A stretch of DNA of 64,000 nucleotides from Acinetobacter lactucae (GCF_013344765.1 NZ_JABVBF010000001.1:1-64000); one strand, 5' to 3'. Positions 27,973 through 38,469 are shown, numbered from the stretch's first letter. The notes: generated from the letters alone by a model not told the origin. Made by a program: numbers and translations.

Positions 27973-29364
27973 TTGAAACAACAAGCCAAATCTCGCAACC
28001 TGCCACAGCCCGAATATATTTTTCAGGTTGAAACACTTTCTCATGAGGGGCGGGGAATTGCGCATTATGGTTCTCATCCTGAGCATCCTGCAGATAAGCA
28101 TGGTAAGAAAGTTTTTATTCGTTATGCATTGCCCGGAGAAACTGTAAAGGCTCGAATTACCCATCAAGCCAAGCGCCTTGAAGAGGCTGAGATGTTGCAG
28201 TTGTTAGGAGAACCTTCAGCACATCGTATCGAGGCAATTTGTCCTCACTATGGTATCTGTGGTGGATGTAGCATGCAGCATATCCATCCTGATGAGCAAA
28301 TCCGTTTAAAGCAAAATGTACTCCAGTCACATTTACAGCATTTCGCAGGTATTCAACCTGAACAGTGGCTAGAGCCGATTCGATCTTCACAAAGTGATTA
28401 TCGTCGCCGTGCTCGAATAGGCGTGCGCTATTTGCCAAAACCAGATCGTTTAATTATGGGGTTTCGCGAACATCATAGTAATCGATTAACTTCGGTCCAT
28501 AGTTGTAGTGTTTTGGATAAAAATTTATCAAATAGTCTGCCTGAGTTACGCACTTTACTCCAAAGTCTAAAAGGCAAAGCGCACATTGGTCATGTAGAAT
28601 TAGCAAAAGGTGATAATGAAGTTTCTTTATTGGTTCGTCATGTAGAAAAATTAAACAATTCTGATGTCAACCAATTAAAGCAATTTGCGTTACACAAAGG
28701 CTGGCAGTTGTATTTGCAACCTAAGGGGCCTGAAAGCATTCATCGTATTGATGATGAACAAGGGGCTTTACGTTTACATTATGCCTTGGAGAGGTTTAAT
28801 GTAAATTTTGCTTTTTCGCCATTGGATTTTACTCAGGTCAATGCCACAGTAAATGAACAGATGGTTCAATTGGCATGTGAATTGCTTCAATTGCAATCAG
28901 GTGAAAAGGTACTTGATTTATTTTGCGGTTTGGGCAATTTCTCACTCCCGTTAGCACGATGTGTTGGTGCGAGTGGTCAGGTTGTCGGGGTCGAAGGGAG
29001 TGAAGAAATGGTGCAGCGAGCAACAGCTAACGCGAAATGCAATGGTTTGGTGCAAGCAACCTTCTTTTCACAAGATTTAACAAAAGATTTTTCGCATCAT
29101 TCTTGGGCAAATCAAGGATTTGATGCATTATTGATTGATCCTCCTCGTGCTGGTGCATATGAAATTATGCAGTATGTATCAAATTTTGGAGCAAAAAGAA
29201 TCGTTTATGTATCATGTAATCCAGCTACACTGGCAAGGGATGCGGGTGTTTTGGTCCAATATGGTTACCAGTTAAAAAAAGCAGCGGTGATGGACATGTT
29301 TACGCATACCGAACATGTTGAATCCATTGCACTATTTGAAAAAATTCAAGAGATAAACGATTAA
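27973..29364 (+). CDS. rlmD: 23S rRNA (uracil(1939)-C5)-methyltransferase RlmD
   Basis: 463 residues. The N-terminal TRAM domain contains [15 protein letters not shown]. The [4Fe-4S] ligands are Cys90, Cys96, Cys99 and Cys178, the same spacing as in E. coli Rlm[17 protein letters not shown] binds S-adenosylmethionine, DPPRAG and [10 protein letters not shown] (catalytic Cys415) finish the methyltransferase. The start is TTG: the TRAM domain begins at once and no ATG lies before residue about 76, so this weak start is forced. It is 9 bases after the exonuclease gene, with relA 30 bases downstream. Confidence 0.95.
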   Translation: MKQQAKSRNLPQPEYIFQVETLSHEGRGIAHYGSHPEHPADKHGKKVFIRYALPGETVKARITHQAKRLEEAEMLQLLGEPSAHRIEAICPHYGICGGCSMQHIHPDEQIRLKQNVLQSHLQHFAGIQPEQWLEPIRSSQSDYRRRARIGVRYLPKPDRLIMGFREHHSNRLTSVHSCSVLDKNLSNSLPELRTLLQSLKGKAHIGHVELAKGDNEVSLLVRHVEKLNNSDVNQLKQFALHKGWQLYLQPKGPESIHRIDDEQGALRLHYALERFNVNFAFSPLDFTQVNATVNEQMVQLACELLQLQSGEKVLDLFCGLGNFSLPLARCVGASGQVVGVEGSEEMVQRATANAKCNGLVQATFFSQDLTKDFSHHSWANQGFDALLIDPPRAGAYEIMQYVSNFGAKRIVYVSCNPATLARDAGVLVQYGYQLKKAAVMDMFTHTEHVESIALFEKIQEIND

Positions 29365-29394
29365 AAACATGAGTTACATATTGAGGAGAATGGT

Positions 29395-31701
29395 ATGGTC
29401 ACAGTACGTGAACAGTTACCTGAACAACTAACTGAGTTGTCAGAGGAAACGACTGTAGAGCATGCCGCCGAAACGCAAATCGGTTTAGCCTCATGGTTGG
29501 ATCGAGTGCGTGAAATATTAGATGGGGCGAAGCTTGAACAACTTGAAAAAGTCGCACATTTAACCCTGCAAAAAGAGTTAGACTCAACGGTTAATCATCG
29601 TTCCAATACTTTTGCTACAGGCGTTGGAATGGCCGACATTCTGGCACATCTCCATGTTGATGAAGATACTTTATCAGCAGCAATGCTTTATCGTAGTGTG
29701 CGTGAAGGCATTACCGATATAGAAGAAGTAAAACAGAAATTCGGAGAGCAAGTTTACAACCTTGTCAAAGGTACTTTGGCAATGGGTAAACTTTCAGAAC
29801 TTATTGAAAAAAATAAACGGTTAGAAGATCACTTTAATAATAATCAACGAGAACATTTAAGCGGCATTTATAAAATGCTGATTTCGGTGACCGAAGATGT
29901 TCGTGTTGTTTTAATTAAACTTGCTGAACGTACCTATTCTTTACGAGAGCTTGCAAATTCCTCTCGCGAACGCCAAGAACGTGTAGCACGTGAAATTCTT
30001 ACTATTTATTCGCCGTTGGCACATCGACTTGGTATTGCTCAGCTTAAATGGGAACTTGAAGATCTCGCTTTTCGCTATTTGGCTCCAGACCGTTATAAAG
30101 AGATTGCTTCATTACTCAATGAAAAGCGTTTAGAGCGTGAGCATTATATTCAGTTCGTCATCGATCGTTTGAAAAATGAGTTAGCGTCTTACGGTATTGA
30201 GGCTGAAATTACAGGTCGTGCAAAACACATTTATTCGATTTATCGAAAAATGAAAAGCAAAAACCTGAGCTTCGACCAACTTTATGATATTCGTGCTTTA
30301 CGTGTATTAGTAAATAGTGTGCCGGAGTGTTATCACTCTTTAGGTATTGTTCATCAAATCTGGCGTCATATTCCGCATCAGTTTGATGACTATATTACTA
30401 ACCCGAAAGCAAATGGTTACCGTTCTTTGCATACGGCTGTAATTGCTGAAAACAAATCTCTTGAAGTACAGATTCGTACTCACGAGATGCATGATGAGGC
30501 TGAGTTAGGCGTATGTTCACACTTTAACTATAAAGAAGGTTCAAAGAATACCGATCATTCCTTTAATCATCGTTTGCATTCATTACGTGCTGTTTTAGAG
30601 CACTATCAAGAACGTAATGAAACGACGGTACATCAAAACGAAGATGAAACGGAAGGCTTTGATCAACTACAAGATTTTGAAGGCTTTGAGAAGATTTATG
30701 TTTTTAGTCGTGATGGTGACATTAAGGAGTTGCCACGTGGCTCAACAGTTTTAGATTTTGCCTATCATGTGCATACAGAAGTAGGGAATAAGTGTTATGC
30801 AGCGCGGGTCAACCAGCGTTATGTGCCACTTACCTATACTTTAAAAACGGGTGAACAGGTTGAAATTTTAACTAAAAAAGATCGTGAACCAAACCGTGAC
30901 TGGTTGGTGAATTCTTTAGGTTATATTAAAACCTCTCGTGCACGTGACAAGTTGCGTCATTGGTTTAGACAGCAAGATCGTAGTAAAAATCTTGAAGTAG
31001 GTCGAGAACTGCTTAATAAAGAGTTAGCTCGTCTTGCGATTCACCCAAAAAGTATCGACCTAAACGATTATTCATCACATTTTAATGTGAAGACTGGCGA
31101 CGACATTTTGGTAAGTCTGGTAAGTGGTGATATTAGCTTACATGCCCTGATTAATCAGGTGAACCGCCAAATGCATCTAGATCAGGATGAGCCTGAACTG
31201 GTGCTTAAACCAACATTAAATCCACGTGCCAGCCATACGCTATCTGCTCATGGAATTTTAATTGATGGTTTAGATAATGTAGAGTTACACATCGCTCAGT
31301 GCTGTCAGCCAGTGCATGGTGAATCAATCGCTGGATATATTACTTTGAACCGTGGTGTCAGCATCCATAAGGTCATTTGTTCAGACTATCAGCGTATGAT
31401 TAAGCAAGAGCCAGAGCGTGCTGTTGAAGCTGATTGGGAAATGCAGCCAACACGTGGTCAAAGCGTTCAAATTGTAGTGGAAGCATATGATCGTCGTGGT
31501 CTGCTTAAAGACTTAACTCAAGTGATTTTCTCTGACCAAATCAATATTCGTCAGGTCAATACAATTTCTGAGGCAGATGGTATTGCTAATATGAAGTTAC
31601 TCATTGAGGTTAAAGGTTTAGCACAGCTTTCTCGCTTATTGGCTCGTCTAGAGCAGCAACCGGGAATCATTAGTGCGCGACGTATGATTCAAGGTGTTTA
31701 A
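29395..31701 (+). CDS. relA: GTP pyrophosphokinase RelA, (p)ppGpp synthetase
   Basis: 768 residues. The N-terminal HD region is degenerate (AAMLYRSVREG where hydrolases have HDxxED), so this is the synthetase-only RelA rather than SpoT. The synthetase domain shows YSIYRKMKSKNLSFDQLYDIRA (about 283-305) and DDYITNPKANGYRSLHTAV. TGS (about 420-480), the zinc/helical region (HIAQCCQPVHGE) and a C-terminal ACT/RRM domain follow. It binds stalled ribosomes with uncharged tRNA and makes the alarmone. A GAGGAG RBS precedes the ATG at 29395. A terminator follows at 31712-31739. Confidence 0.96.
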   Translation: MVTVREQLPEQLTELSEETTVEHAAETQIGLASWLDRVREILDGAKLEQLEKVAHLTLQKELDSTVNHRSNTFATGVGMADILAHLHVDEDTLSAAMLYRSVREGITDIEEVKQKFGEQVYNLVKGTLAMGKLSELIEKNKRLEDHFNNNQREHLSGIYKMLISVTEDVRVVLIKLAERTYSLRELANSSRERQERVAREILTIYSPLAHRLGIAQLKWELEDLAFRYLAPDRYKEIASLLNEKRLEREHYIQFVIDRLKNELASYGIEAEITGRAKHIYSIYRKMKSKNLSFDQLYDIRALRVLVNSVPECYHSLGIVHQIWRHIPHQFDDYITNPKANGYRSLHTAVIAENKSLEVQIRTHEMHDEAELGVCSHFNYKEGSKNTDHSFNHRLHSLRAVLEHYQERNETTVHQNEDETEGFDQLQDFEGFEKIYVFSRDGDIKELPRGSTVLDFAYHVHTEVGNKCYAARVNQRYVPLTYTLKTGEQVEILTKKDREPNRDWLVNSLGYIKTSRARDKLRHWFRQQDRSKNLEVGRELLNKELARLAIHPKSIDLNDYSSHFNVKTGDDILVSLVSGDISLHALINQVNRQMHLDQDEPELVLKPTLNPRASHTLSAHGILIDGLDNVELHIAQCCQPVHGESIAGYITLNRGVSIHKVICSDYQRMIKQEPERAVEADWEMQPTRGQSVQIVVEAYDRRGLLKDLTQVIFSDQINIRQVNTISEADGIANMKLLIEVKGLAQLSRLLARLEQQPGIISARRMIQGV

Positions 31702-31711
31702 TAAACTGAAT

Positions 31712-31739
31712 AAAAAGGCTGTCAAATGACAGCCTTTTT
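31712..31739 (+). terminator. Bidirectional terminator between relA and an SDR gene
   Basis: AAAAAGGCTGTC / GACAGCCTTTTT with loop AAAT, lying between the convergent relA and SDR genes. Confidence 0.9.
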
Positions 31740-31753
31740 ATTTTTATTGCAAA

Positions 31754-32527
31754 TTACTTTCTAGATAAATAAATATTGGTTAGTCGATTTAGAAACTGAG
31801 GGCTCAACGTTGATAGTTGATAAAGCAGTTTGGTTTTTATGCCAACTGGAGTGTGAGTAGGCGTCCAAAAGTAAGCCTTTTTCTCGACAAGCGTAAGCAC
31901 CTGCTGAGCAATATCGTTTGGGGTTAAATCTATCCCCATATTTTGAATAGTGCCTGCATCCATATTGTTAACCATTGCAGTTTGTACAAATAGCGGCATC
32001 ACATCTAAAACGCGAATACCATATTTTTTCCATTCCACATCTAAACCTTCAGTAATTCCGCGAACTGCAAATTTACTGGCTGAATAAGAGATTAAATCAG
32101 CTTGCCCATAAATTGCAGAGGCTGAAGAGAGGTTGATAACGCGTGCAAAAGACGCTTGCTTTAAATAGGGTAGAGCAGCGTGACAGCCATTGATGACACC
32201 GTTTACATTAATATTTATTGTTCTTTGATGAGCTTTAATATCAGTCGTTTCAAACGCGCCAGAATACAAAATACCGGCATTATTTATCAATATGTTAAGT
32301 TCACCCGCCCAGTCAGTAAATTCTTTTAATCTATGTTGCCATTGGTCGTAATCACTTACATCTAGATAGCCGGCACGGGCATTTGCCCCTAAGTCATTTG
32401 CCAATTCTTGAGCAAGCGATTCATTAATATCATAAATGCCTACTTTATATCCTTGTTTGTAGAATACTCGTGCAATTTCAGCCCCAATACCTTGAGCGGC
32501 ACCACTAATCAGAATACTGTATCCCAT
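31754..32527 (-). CDS. Short-chain dehydrogenase/reductase (SDR)
   Basis: 257 residues. SGAAQGIGAEIARVF is the cofactor motif, NILINNAGIL the NNAG motif, NLSSASAIYGQADLISYSASKFAVRG contains the catalytic Ser, Tyr and Lys. The C-terminal tail (KTKLLYQLSTLSPQFLNRLTNIYLSRK) is amphipathic and may associate with membrane. Substrate unknown. Convergent with relA and divergent from mazG. Confidence 0.88.
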   Translation of the reverse strand: MGYSILISGAAQGIGAEIARVFYKQGYKVGIYDINESLAQELANDLGANARAGYLDVSDYDQWQHRLKEFTDWAGELNILINNAGILYSGAFETTDIKAHQRTININVNGVINGCHAALPYLKQASFARVINLSSASAIYGQADLISYSASKFAVRGITEGLDVEWKKYGIRVLDVMPLFVQTAMVNNMDAGTIQNMGIDLTPNDIAQQVLTLVEKKAYFWTPTHTPVGIKTKLLYQLSTLSPQFLNRLTNIYLSRK

Positions 32528-32639
32528 ATTTTTTCTCTTTCTCAGTACAATAGTGCGACTGATTTAATCGCTTTGATTTTGATCATAGCAAATTAAAATC
32601 TTAGTTTGACTGACCGACTTTTTAAACTTGAGGGTTACC

Positions 32640-33446
32640 ATGGATAAATTGCTTAAAATCATGCAAGAGTTACGTGAAAGATGTCCGTGGGATCAACAAC
32701 AAACCCCAATGTCACTGACTAAATATGCGATTGAAGAGGCATATGAAGTCGAGGCGGCTATTCGTCAGGGCGATATTAACGAGATTCGAAATGAGCTAGG
32801 CGATTTGTTATTGCAAGTCGTATTTCAATCACAGATGTTTAGTGAGCAAGGTGCTTTTAACTTTCAAGATGTTGTTGAGGCAATAAGTGAAAAGTTAATT
32901 CGCCGTCATCCACATGTTTTTCAGGCAGATCAATTTAATAACTTAACACCAGAACAAGTCAGTGAATTATGGAAACAAATTAAACAGCAAGAAAAGCAAG
33001 GAAAGCCGCAATCAAGATTAGATGAAATAAAGCATGGACCAGCGCTATTGCAGGCACAAGAAATTCAAGCAAATGTCGCTAAGGTTGGCTTTGATTTTGA
33101 AACAGTAGAAGATGCTTATGAAAAACTAGAAGAAGAGTTGGATGAGTTTAAGCAGGCCCTAAAAAATCAAAATATTGATGAAATTCAAGATGAATTTGGA
33201 GATTGCCTGTTTTCATTAGTCAATGTTGGACGTAAACTTGCGATTTCAAGTGAAACATCACTTTTATCAACAATACATAAATTTAGAAGTCGTTTTGCTT
33301 TTATTGAAGATCAAGCGCAAAAACAGCAAAGAACGTTAGAGGACATGACCTTGTCTGAAATGGATGAATTGTGGAATCAGGCAAAGCGGCAGTTAAAGTT
33401 AGGGGAAAAAACACATGCAGCTCAGCATGAATCTTTGGAAGAATAA
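32640..33446 (+). CDS. mazG: Nucleoside triphosphate pyrophosphohydrolase MazG
   Basis: 268 residues with two MazG all-alpha NTP-PPase repeats. The first has RCPWDQQQTPMSLTKYAIEEAYEVEAAI with ELGDLLLQVVF. The second has EKLEEELDEFKQAL with DEFGDCLFSLVNV. Both show the ExxE...ExxD metal motif. It removes non-canonical NTPs and can lower (p)ppGpp in E. coli, fitting its closeness to relA. The start is ATG 32640 (GAGGG RBS); an upstream in-frame codon at 32628 is not needed. Its 3' end overlaps the next ORF by 32 bases. Confidence 0.94.
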   Translation: MDKLLKIMQELRERCPWDQQQTPMSLTKYAIEEAYEVEAAIRQGDINEIRNELGDLLLQVVFQSQMFSEQGAFNFQDVVEAISEKLIRRHPHVFQADQFNNLTPEQVSELWKQIKQQEKQGKPQSRLDEIKHGPALLQAQEIQANVAKVGFDFETVEDAYEKLEEELDEFKQALKNQNIDEIQDEFGDCLFSLVNVGRKLAISSETSLLSTIHKFRSRFAFIEDQAQKQQRTLEDMTLSEMDELWNQAKRQLKLGEKTHAAQHESLEE

Positions 33447-33819
33447 GCACAATATTTTCATTGTTTTATTTTGGAGCCTGATTTCATCAACCTTTGTTCA
33501 GGCTCAATCTTTTGATCAAAATTTTAAGGAGTGGAAGGCGAAGCAACAGATGTATGATCAGAAGTTGAGTATGCAGCATTCCTCCCATTCTAATATTTCA
33601 AAAAGCTCAGCTATGACTGATTCGTCAGGGCAAATTCGCTTGAATCAGGCCAATCTTGATGAGCTGCAAAAGCTAAAAGGTATTGGTGAGAAAAAGGCTC
33701 AGGCGATTGTGGAATACCGTCAAAAGAACGGTGGCTTTAAAAATATTGATGAATTTAAAAACGTAAAGGGCATTGGTCCAGCCATTTTTGAAAAGAATAA
33801 AGCGCGTTTGACTTTATAA
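33415..33819 (+). CDS. ComEA-like helix-hairpin-helix exported protein
   Basis: 134 residues: a Sec signal peptide (hydrophobic IFIVLFWSLISSTFVQAQ), a Ser-rich spacer, and a C-terminal ComEA-type double HhH domain. LNQANLDELQKLKGIGEKKA and FKNVKGIGPAIFEKNKARL are the DNA-binding hairpins. ComEA-like proteins bind incoming DNA in the periplasm during natural transformation, which many Acinetobacter perform. The ATG at 33415 has AGGGGAA upstream and overlaps mazG by 32 bases; an ATG at 33427 is an alternative. No other competence gene is adjacent. Confidence 0.88.
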   Translation: MQLSMNLWKNKHNIFIVLFWSLISSTFVQAQSFDQNFKEWKAKQQMYDQKLSMQHSSHSNISKSSAMTDSSGQIRLNQANLDELQKLKGIGEKKAQAIVEYRQKNGGFKNIDEFKNVKGIGPAIFEKNKARLTL

Positions 33820-33944
33820 ATTATCTGTCTGTCAATTGTCATTTCATGCGTAAACTACAGAGAATCAAATTGCCCTTTGTGTGCGTTAGAGCTATGATTA
33901 GCGACAACTTGTTATTTACGTCCTGACGTAGGAGACAGCGTCTT

Positions 33945-35408
33945 TTGCAAACCTTGCGAGCGTCAAAATGTGGTTTGTCCACAGCCCAACTTCCTTCTTC
34001 GATTTTAGATGTGATCGATAGTCTGACCAAAGCTGGCTATGAAGCTTATATTGTTGGGGGTGGTGTCCGTGATTTAATGCTAGGGCTTAATCCTAAAGAT
34101 TTCGATGCAGTCACTAATGCAACACCTTCTCAGATTAAAGAAGTTTTTGGTCGACGTTGTCGAATCATTGGCCGTCGATTTGAATTAGCACATGTCTATT
34201 CAGGACGTGAGCTTATTGAAGTTGCTACTTTCCGTGCTCCTCCTAAAAAAGCAGTCACCAGTGCTTCAGGCATGATTTTACGTGACAATAACTGGGGAAC
34301 TATCGAACAAGACTTTGCTCGCCGTGACTTTTCAATCAATACGCTATATTACCAACCGCGTAAGGCGATTGTGCTCGATTTCTGCAAAGCAATTGACGAT
34401 GTAAAAAATAAAACCCTACGTTTATTGGGCGATCCGGCACAGCGCTTCGAAGAAGACCCTGTGCGTATGCTGCGAACTTTACGTTTTGCAGCGAAGTTAA
34501 ATTTTAAAATTGATTCAGATATTCTCGATATATTTGATGCAGAGATGACGCAACTATTGCGTGATGTTTCTCCGCATCGTTTATATGATGAATCTCAGAA
34601 GCTCTTTACAATGGGACATTTGGCGCGTGTTTTGCCAATGTTGATTGAGTTTGGTGTTTGGAAACAACTCTTTGCCGATATTCAGCCTAACCTCACTCCA
34701 TTTATTTTAAGAGCAGCAAAGAATACAGATCAGCGTATTCAAGTGGGTAAAACAATTAACCCTGCATTTTTCTATGCAGTCTTATTGTGGCAACCATTTT
34801 TAGAGCGTTGTGAATTTTATTTATCTAAAGGTGTGGTACCAGCTGAAGCGCGTGCACAAGCTGGTTTAGATGTCTTAAAACGTCAGGCAACACGCACTGT
34901 AATTCCTCGTTTTGCAGAAACTTTTATTCGTGAAGTTTGGGAAATGCAGACCCGTTTGCTTAATCCGAAACCACAGCAAATTGAAGCATTGGCTGGACAT
35001 GCGCGTTTCCGTGCTGGTTTTGACTTCTTGTTACTTCGTGAAAAGTCAGGTGATGACACCACGCAAGGAATGGGAAGCTGGTGGGAAGCCTACCAAGAAA
35101 TGTCGAATGACGAAAAAGAAGCTGCAATTAGCCAGTACAATCGTCAGAAAGCTAGAAACCGTCGTAAAGCCGTTGCTGAACCTGTTGAAAACAATAAAGT
35201 TGAGACGGAAATCGAACCTTTGGTTGATATTCCTGAACCACGCAGCCGTCGTGGGAAAAAAGAACGTGCTCGACAAGAACAATCGATGGGTCGTTTCGTC
35301 GAAAAAGCCACTGCTTTGGACGCAGGCGTGATGAGCGACCATCCGATTTTGAAGCGTAAGCGAGTACAACGCGATTTAAGCCAAGTTATTTTTGGGCCAA
35401 CGCAATGA
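33945..35408 (+). CDS. pcnB: Poly(A) polymerase I
   Basis: 487 residues of the class-II nucleotidyltransferase family, adding 3' poly(A) tails that mark RNA for decay. AYIVGGGVRDLMLGLNPKDFDAVTNA carries the GG and DxD catalytic motifs, RRCRIIGRRFELAHV and ARRDFSINTLYY follow, then RFEEDPVRMLRTLRFAAKL. The C-terminal 90 residues are Arg/Lys-rich, as usual for bacterial PcnB, and distinguish it from a CCA-adding enzyme. The start appears to be TTG at 33945 with AGGAG 10 bases upstream. Its stop overlaps the folK start (ATGA). Confidence 0.92.
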   Translation: MQTLRASKCGLSTAQLPSSILDVIDSLTKAGYEAYIVGGGVRDLMLGLNPKDFDAVTNATPSQIKEVFGRRCRIIGRRFELAHVYSGRELIEVATFRAPPKKAVTSASGMILRDNNWGTIEQDFARRDFSINTLYYQPRKAIVLDFCKAIDDVKNKTLRLLGDPAQRFEEDPVRMLRTLRFAAKLNFKIDSDILDIFDAEMTQLLRDVSPHRLYDESQKLFTMGHLARVLPMLIEFGVWKQLFADIQPNLTPFILRAAKNTDQRIQVGKTINPAFFYAVLLWQPFLERCEFYLSKGVVPAEARAQAGLDVLKRQATRTVIPRFAETFIREVWEMQTRLLNPKPQQIEALAGHARFRAGFDFLLLREKSGDDTTQGMGSWWEAYQEMSNDEKEAAISQYNRQKARNRRKAVAEPVENNKVETEIEPLVDIPEPRSRRGKKERARQEQSMGRFVEKATALDAGVMSDHPILKRKRVQRDLSQVIFGPTQ

Positions 35409-35887
35409 CAACGAAGACCTATATTGGTTTAGGAAGTAATTTGGGTGATTCGCGCCAAATCTTATCTGAAGCCATTGCTAAGCTTAAAACTTTAGGTGGA
35501 GTGAAAGTTTCTAAACTTTATCAAAGTCCACCTATGGGGCCTCAAGATCAACCAAATTATTTAAATGCAGTTGCAGAGCTAAATACAGATCTCACGCCTT
35601 TAGATTTGTTAGATCAGTTACAGCGATTTGAGCAAGAAGCTGGTCGTGTACGCCTTCGTCGTTGGGGAGAGCGGACTTTAGATCTGGATTTGCTTATATA
35701 TGGCAATGAAAAAATTCAAAATGAGCGCTTAACAGTGCCGCACATTGGAATTCTAGAGCGTGATTTCGTTGTAATTCCTTTATTAGATTTAGACGCTGAT
35801 TTACATATTAATGATCAGCCACTTAAAAATTTAGAACTGATACAGCAGCCGACGCTGACTGTACTTGCTGATGAGTCTTGGGCTTAA
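35405..35887 (+). CDS. folK: HPPK, 6-hydroxymethyl-7,8-dihydropterin pyrophosphokinase
   Basis: 160 residues, a folate-pathway kinase transferring pyrophosphate from ATP to hydroxymethyl-dihydropterin. TYIGLGSNLGDS opens the fold, and RWGERTLDLDLLIYG contains the Mg-binding DxD and the catalytic Arg. Length matches E. coli FolK (159). The start overlaps pcnB by 4 bases; pcnB-folK-panB-panC is a common gammaproteobacterial order. Confidence 0.96.
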   Translation: MTTKTYIGLGSNLGDSRQILSEAIAKLKTLGGVKVSKLYQSPPMGPQDQPNYLNAVAELNTDLTPLDLLDQLQRFEQEAGRVRLRRWGERTLDLDLLIYGNEKIQNERLTVPHIGILERDFVVIPLLDLDADLHINDQPLKNLELIQQPTLTVLADESWA

Positions 35888-35932
35888 AACCCGACTTATT
35901 ACGTTCTGCAAACTCCTGTAGAGGATACCATC

Positions 35933-36742
35933 ATGATTAGTCTAAGTGACTTAAGAAAATTTAAAGCCGAAGGACGTAAGTTCTCTTGTCTAACTTGTTA
36001 CGATGCGAGTATGGCAAAAGCAATGGAACTTGCTGAAATTGATACTATCTTAATTGGTGATTCTCTTGGAATGGCAATTCAAGGTCGTGACTCAACTTTA
36101 CCTGTAACTGTTGAAGACATGGCTTATCACACGGCAGCAGTTCGTCGTGGTAACCAACATGCCTTGATTATGACTGACTTGCCATTTATGAGTTATGCAA
36201 CCTTAAATGATGCTTTGCAAAACGCAAGAACAGTCATGCAAGCTGGTGCCCAGATGATCAAAATCGAAGGTGGCGCGTGGCTAAGTGAAACTGTACAGGT
36301 TTTAACACGTAATGGTGTACCTGTGTGCGTACATTTAGGTTTAACTCCTCAATCTGTACATGTATTTGGCGGCTACAAATTACAAGCTAAAACACGTGAA
36401 GCCGCTGATCAACTTATTGCTGACTGTACAGCAGTGGTTGAAGCGGGTGCGGCAGTTCTATTGCTTGAATGTGTTCCTGCTCAGTTAGGACAAGAAATTG
36501 CTGAACTATTTCCAAATACCCCTGTGATTGGTATTGGTGCGGGTAATGCGACTGATGGTCAGGTACTCGTAGTACAGGACATGTTAGGTTTAACTTTTGG
36601 TCGAGTTGCGCGTTTTGTCCGTAACTTTATGAAAGAACAATCTGGTGAAACAGCAATCTTAGATGCTTTTAAAGCTTTTCATGCTGCTGTACAGGATCAG
36701 TCGTTTCCAGCCAAAGAACATACTTTCCACGTTGAGCTGTAA
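35933..36742 (+). CDS. panB: 3-methyl-2-oxobutanoate hydroxymethyltransferase
   Basis: 269 residues, ketopantoate hydroxymethyltransferase, first committed step of pantothenate/CoA synthesis. It shows FSCLTCYDASMAKAMELA, LIGDSLGMAIQGRDSTLPVT and GVPVCVHLGLTPQSVHVFGGYK, with Mg-binding Asp and catalytic Glu (IKIEGG; LLLECVP). It lies 3 bases before panC, so the two are co-transcribed. Confidence 0.97.
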   Translation: MISLSDLRKFKAEGRKFSCLTCYDASMAKAMELAEIDTILIGDSLGMAIQGRDSTLPVTVEDMAYHTAAVRRGNQHALIMTDLPFMSYATLNDALQNARTVMQAGAQMIKIEGGAWLSETVQVLTRNGVPVCVHLGLTPQSVHVFGGYKLQAKTREAADQLIADCTAVVEAGAAVLLLECVPAQLGQEIAELFPNTPVIGIGAGNATDGQVLVVQDMLGLTFGRVARFVRNFMKEQSGETAILDAFKAFHAAVQDQSFPAKEHTFHVEL

Positions 36743-36745
36743 TTC

Positions 36746-37594
36746 ATGAAAACAGAAACCACCATACAAGGTCTTGCTGCTTCTTTAAATCCTGCTAGAG
36801 CTGCACGTAAAATTATTGGTTTTGTCCCAACAATGGGAAATCTACATGAAGGACATCTCACACTTGTTCGTGAAGCGAAAAAGTTATGTGATGTTGTGGT
36901 TGTTAGTATCTTCGTAAATCCAACTCAATTTGGACCGGGTGAAGATTTTGATAACTATCCTCGTACTTTAGAACAAGATAGTCGTCTATTAGCCGATGTA
37001 GGCTGTGACATTATTTTTGCACCATCAGTTGAGCAAATGTATGGTACTCAGCCACGGTTAACCAACATAAGTGTTAGCCAAATTACTGATGCTTTATGTG
37101 GTAGTTCACGTCCTGGGCATTTTGATGGCGTAGCTTTGGTGGTTACTAAACTCTTTAATATTGTGCAACCTAACTATGCTTTCTTTGGTCAAAAAGACTA
37201 CCAACAGTTAGCAGTGATTCGTCAGTTTGTACAAGACTTAAATATCCCGCTAGAAGTAATTGGTGTGCCAATTGTTCGTGCAGCAGATGGCTTAGCTCTT
37301 AGCTCAAGAAATGGCTATTTAAGTCCTGAGCAACGTCAGGTCGCTCCAGTTATTTATCAAAGTTTGAAACAAGCTGAACAGCAGTTACATCAAGGCAAAG
37401 ATCTACAACAAGTTTTAGAAGATATCAAAACTCAGTTGACAGATAATGGGTTTGTTGTGGATTATGTCGAAGCTCGTCAGTCAAATCTGCTACCTGCTAC
37501 TCAGTTTGATCGTGATATTGTGTTGTTCGTCGCGGCAAAATTGGGTGCAACTCGTTTGATTGATAATTTAGAAGTTGCCTTTACACCCCAATAA
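36746..37594 (+). CDS. panC: Pantothenate synthetase
   Basis: 282 residues, ATP-dependent condensation of pantoate with beta-alanine. [19 protein letters not shown] is the HxGH-like nucleotide-binding motif, with Asn where most enzymes have Ala in [44 protein letters not shown] and [11 protein letters not shown] (KMSKS-like) complete the signature. Immediately downstream of panB. Confidence 0.97.
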   Translation: MKTETTIQGLAASLNPARAARKIIGFVPTMGNLHEGHLTLVREAKKLCDVVVVSIFVNPTQFGPGEDFDNYPRTLEQDSRLLADVGCDIIFAPSVEQMYGTQPRLTNISVSQITDALCGSSRPGHFDGVALVVTKLFNIVQPNYAFFGQKDYQQLAVIRQFVQDLNIPLEVIGVPIVRAADGLALSSRNGYLSPEQRQVAPVIYQSLKQAEQQLHQGKDLQQVLEDIKTQLTDNGFVVDYVEARQSNLLPATQFDRDIVLFVAAKLGATRLIDNLEVAFTPQ

Positions 37595-37617
37595 ACAGAT
37601 CAAAGGACAGCCATGCC

Positions 37618-38469
37618 ATGAAGCGTATACTTATCGTGACAGGACAGTCTGGTTCAGGAAAATCTTCGGCTCTTCAAGTGTTAGAAGATTTGGGCTATTA
37701 CTGTATTGATAATTTGCCTTTGGCATTGCTGCCTGAAATTGTGGCAAAGCTAGATCATGAAAATAATTTAGAGCAGTTGGCATTAGGTGTAGATGTTCGA
37801 AGTACTCGTGCAGATATGCAAGAGTTCGATCATGTTTTTGAGCAACTACAAAAACATGGCACGGTTGACGTGATTTATCTGACCACGCAAGATCAGGATT
37901 TGATCGCACGTTTTAGTGCATCGCGTCGTCCACACCCATTGGCCAATCGTTTTAAAAGTCTGTTGCAGTGTATTCATGAAGAGAAGCAGTTATTGCTCCC
38001 AATTCAGTTCCGTGCCACGGTTCATATTGATACAACGGATAAAAGTGTTCATGATTTAAAGCATATTTTACTGTCTAAATTGGGGCAGTCAGATAAGCTT
38101 ATTGTCATATTGCAGTCATTTGGATATAAACATGGCATTCCTTTAGATGCTGATTATGTTTTTGATGTACGGCATTTACCAAATCCGCATTGGGATTTAG
38201 AATTGAGACGTTTTTCTGGTTTGGATGAGCCAGTAAGACAATTTTTAGAAGCAAGTCCGCAAGCAAACGAAATGTTTGATGATATTCTTCACTTCTTAAA
38301 AAAATGGCTTCCAGCATTTGCTGAAGGACATCGTCACTATATGACGATTTCTATTGGTTGTACTGGTGGTCAACATCGTTCCGTTTATATCGTAGATAGA
38401 CTAAAACAAGCACTTGAGGCAGAATGGTCTGTTCAGGTCTTACACAGAGAAATGAAGCACTGGTCATGA
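37618..38469 (+). CDS. rapZ: RNase adapter / P-loop protein RapZ
   Basis: 283 residues. The N-terminal Walker A is [13 protein letters not shown], and the C-terminal RNA-binding domain has [18 protein letters not shown]. In E. coli RapZ guides RNase E to the sRNA GlmZ and so tunes glucosamine-6-phosphate synthesis. It overlaps the NPr gene by 4 bases (ATGA), the conserved rapZ-npr pair. The usual upstream partners rpoN, hpf and ptsN are absent; panBC is upstream here. Confidence 0.93.
   Translation: MKRILIVTGQSGSGKSSALQVLEDLGYYCIDNLPLALLPEIVAKLDHENNLEQLALGVDVRSTRADMQEFDHVFEQLQKHGTVDVIYLTTQDQDLIARFSASRRPHPLANRFKSLLQCIHEEKQLLLPIQFRATVHIDTTDKSVHDLKHILLSKLGQSDKLIVILQSFGYKHGIPLDADYVFDVRHLPNPHWDLELRRFSGLDEPVRQFLEASPQANEMFDDILHFLKKWLPAFAEGHRHYMTISIGCTGGQHRSVYIVDRLKQALEAEWSVQVLHREMKHWS

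Noticed and set aside
29395-31701. RelA as a bifunctional synthetase/hydrolase
   Set aside because: The HDxxED hydrolase motif is absent in the N-terminal domain, so it is the synthetase-only type.
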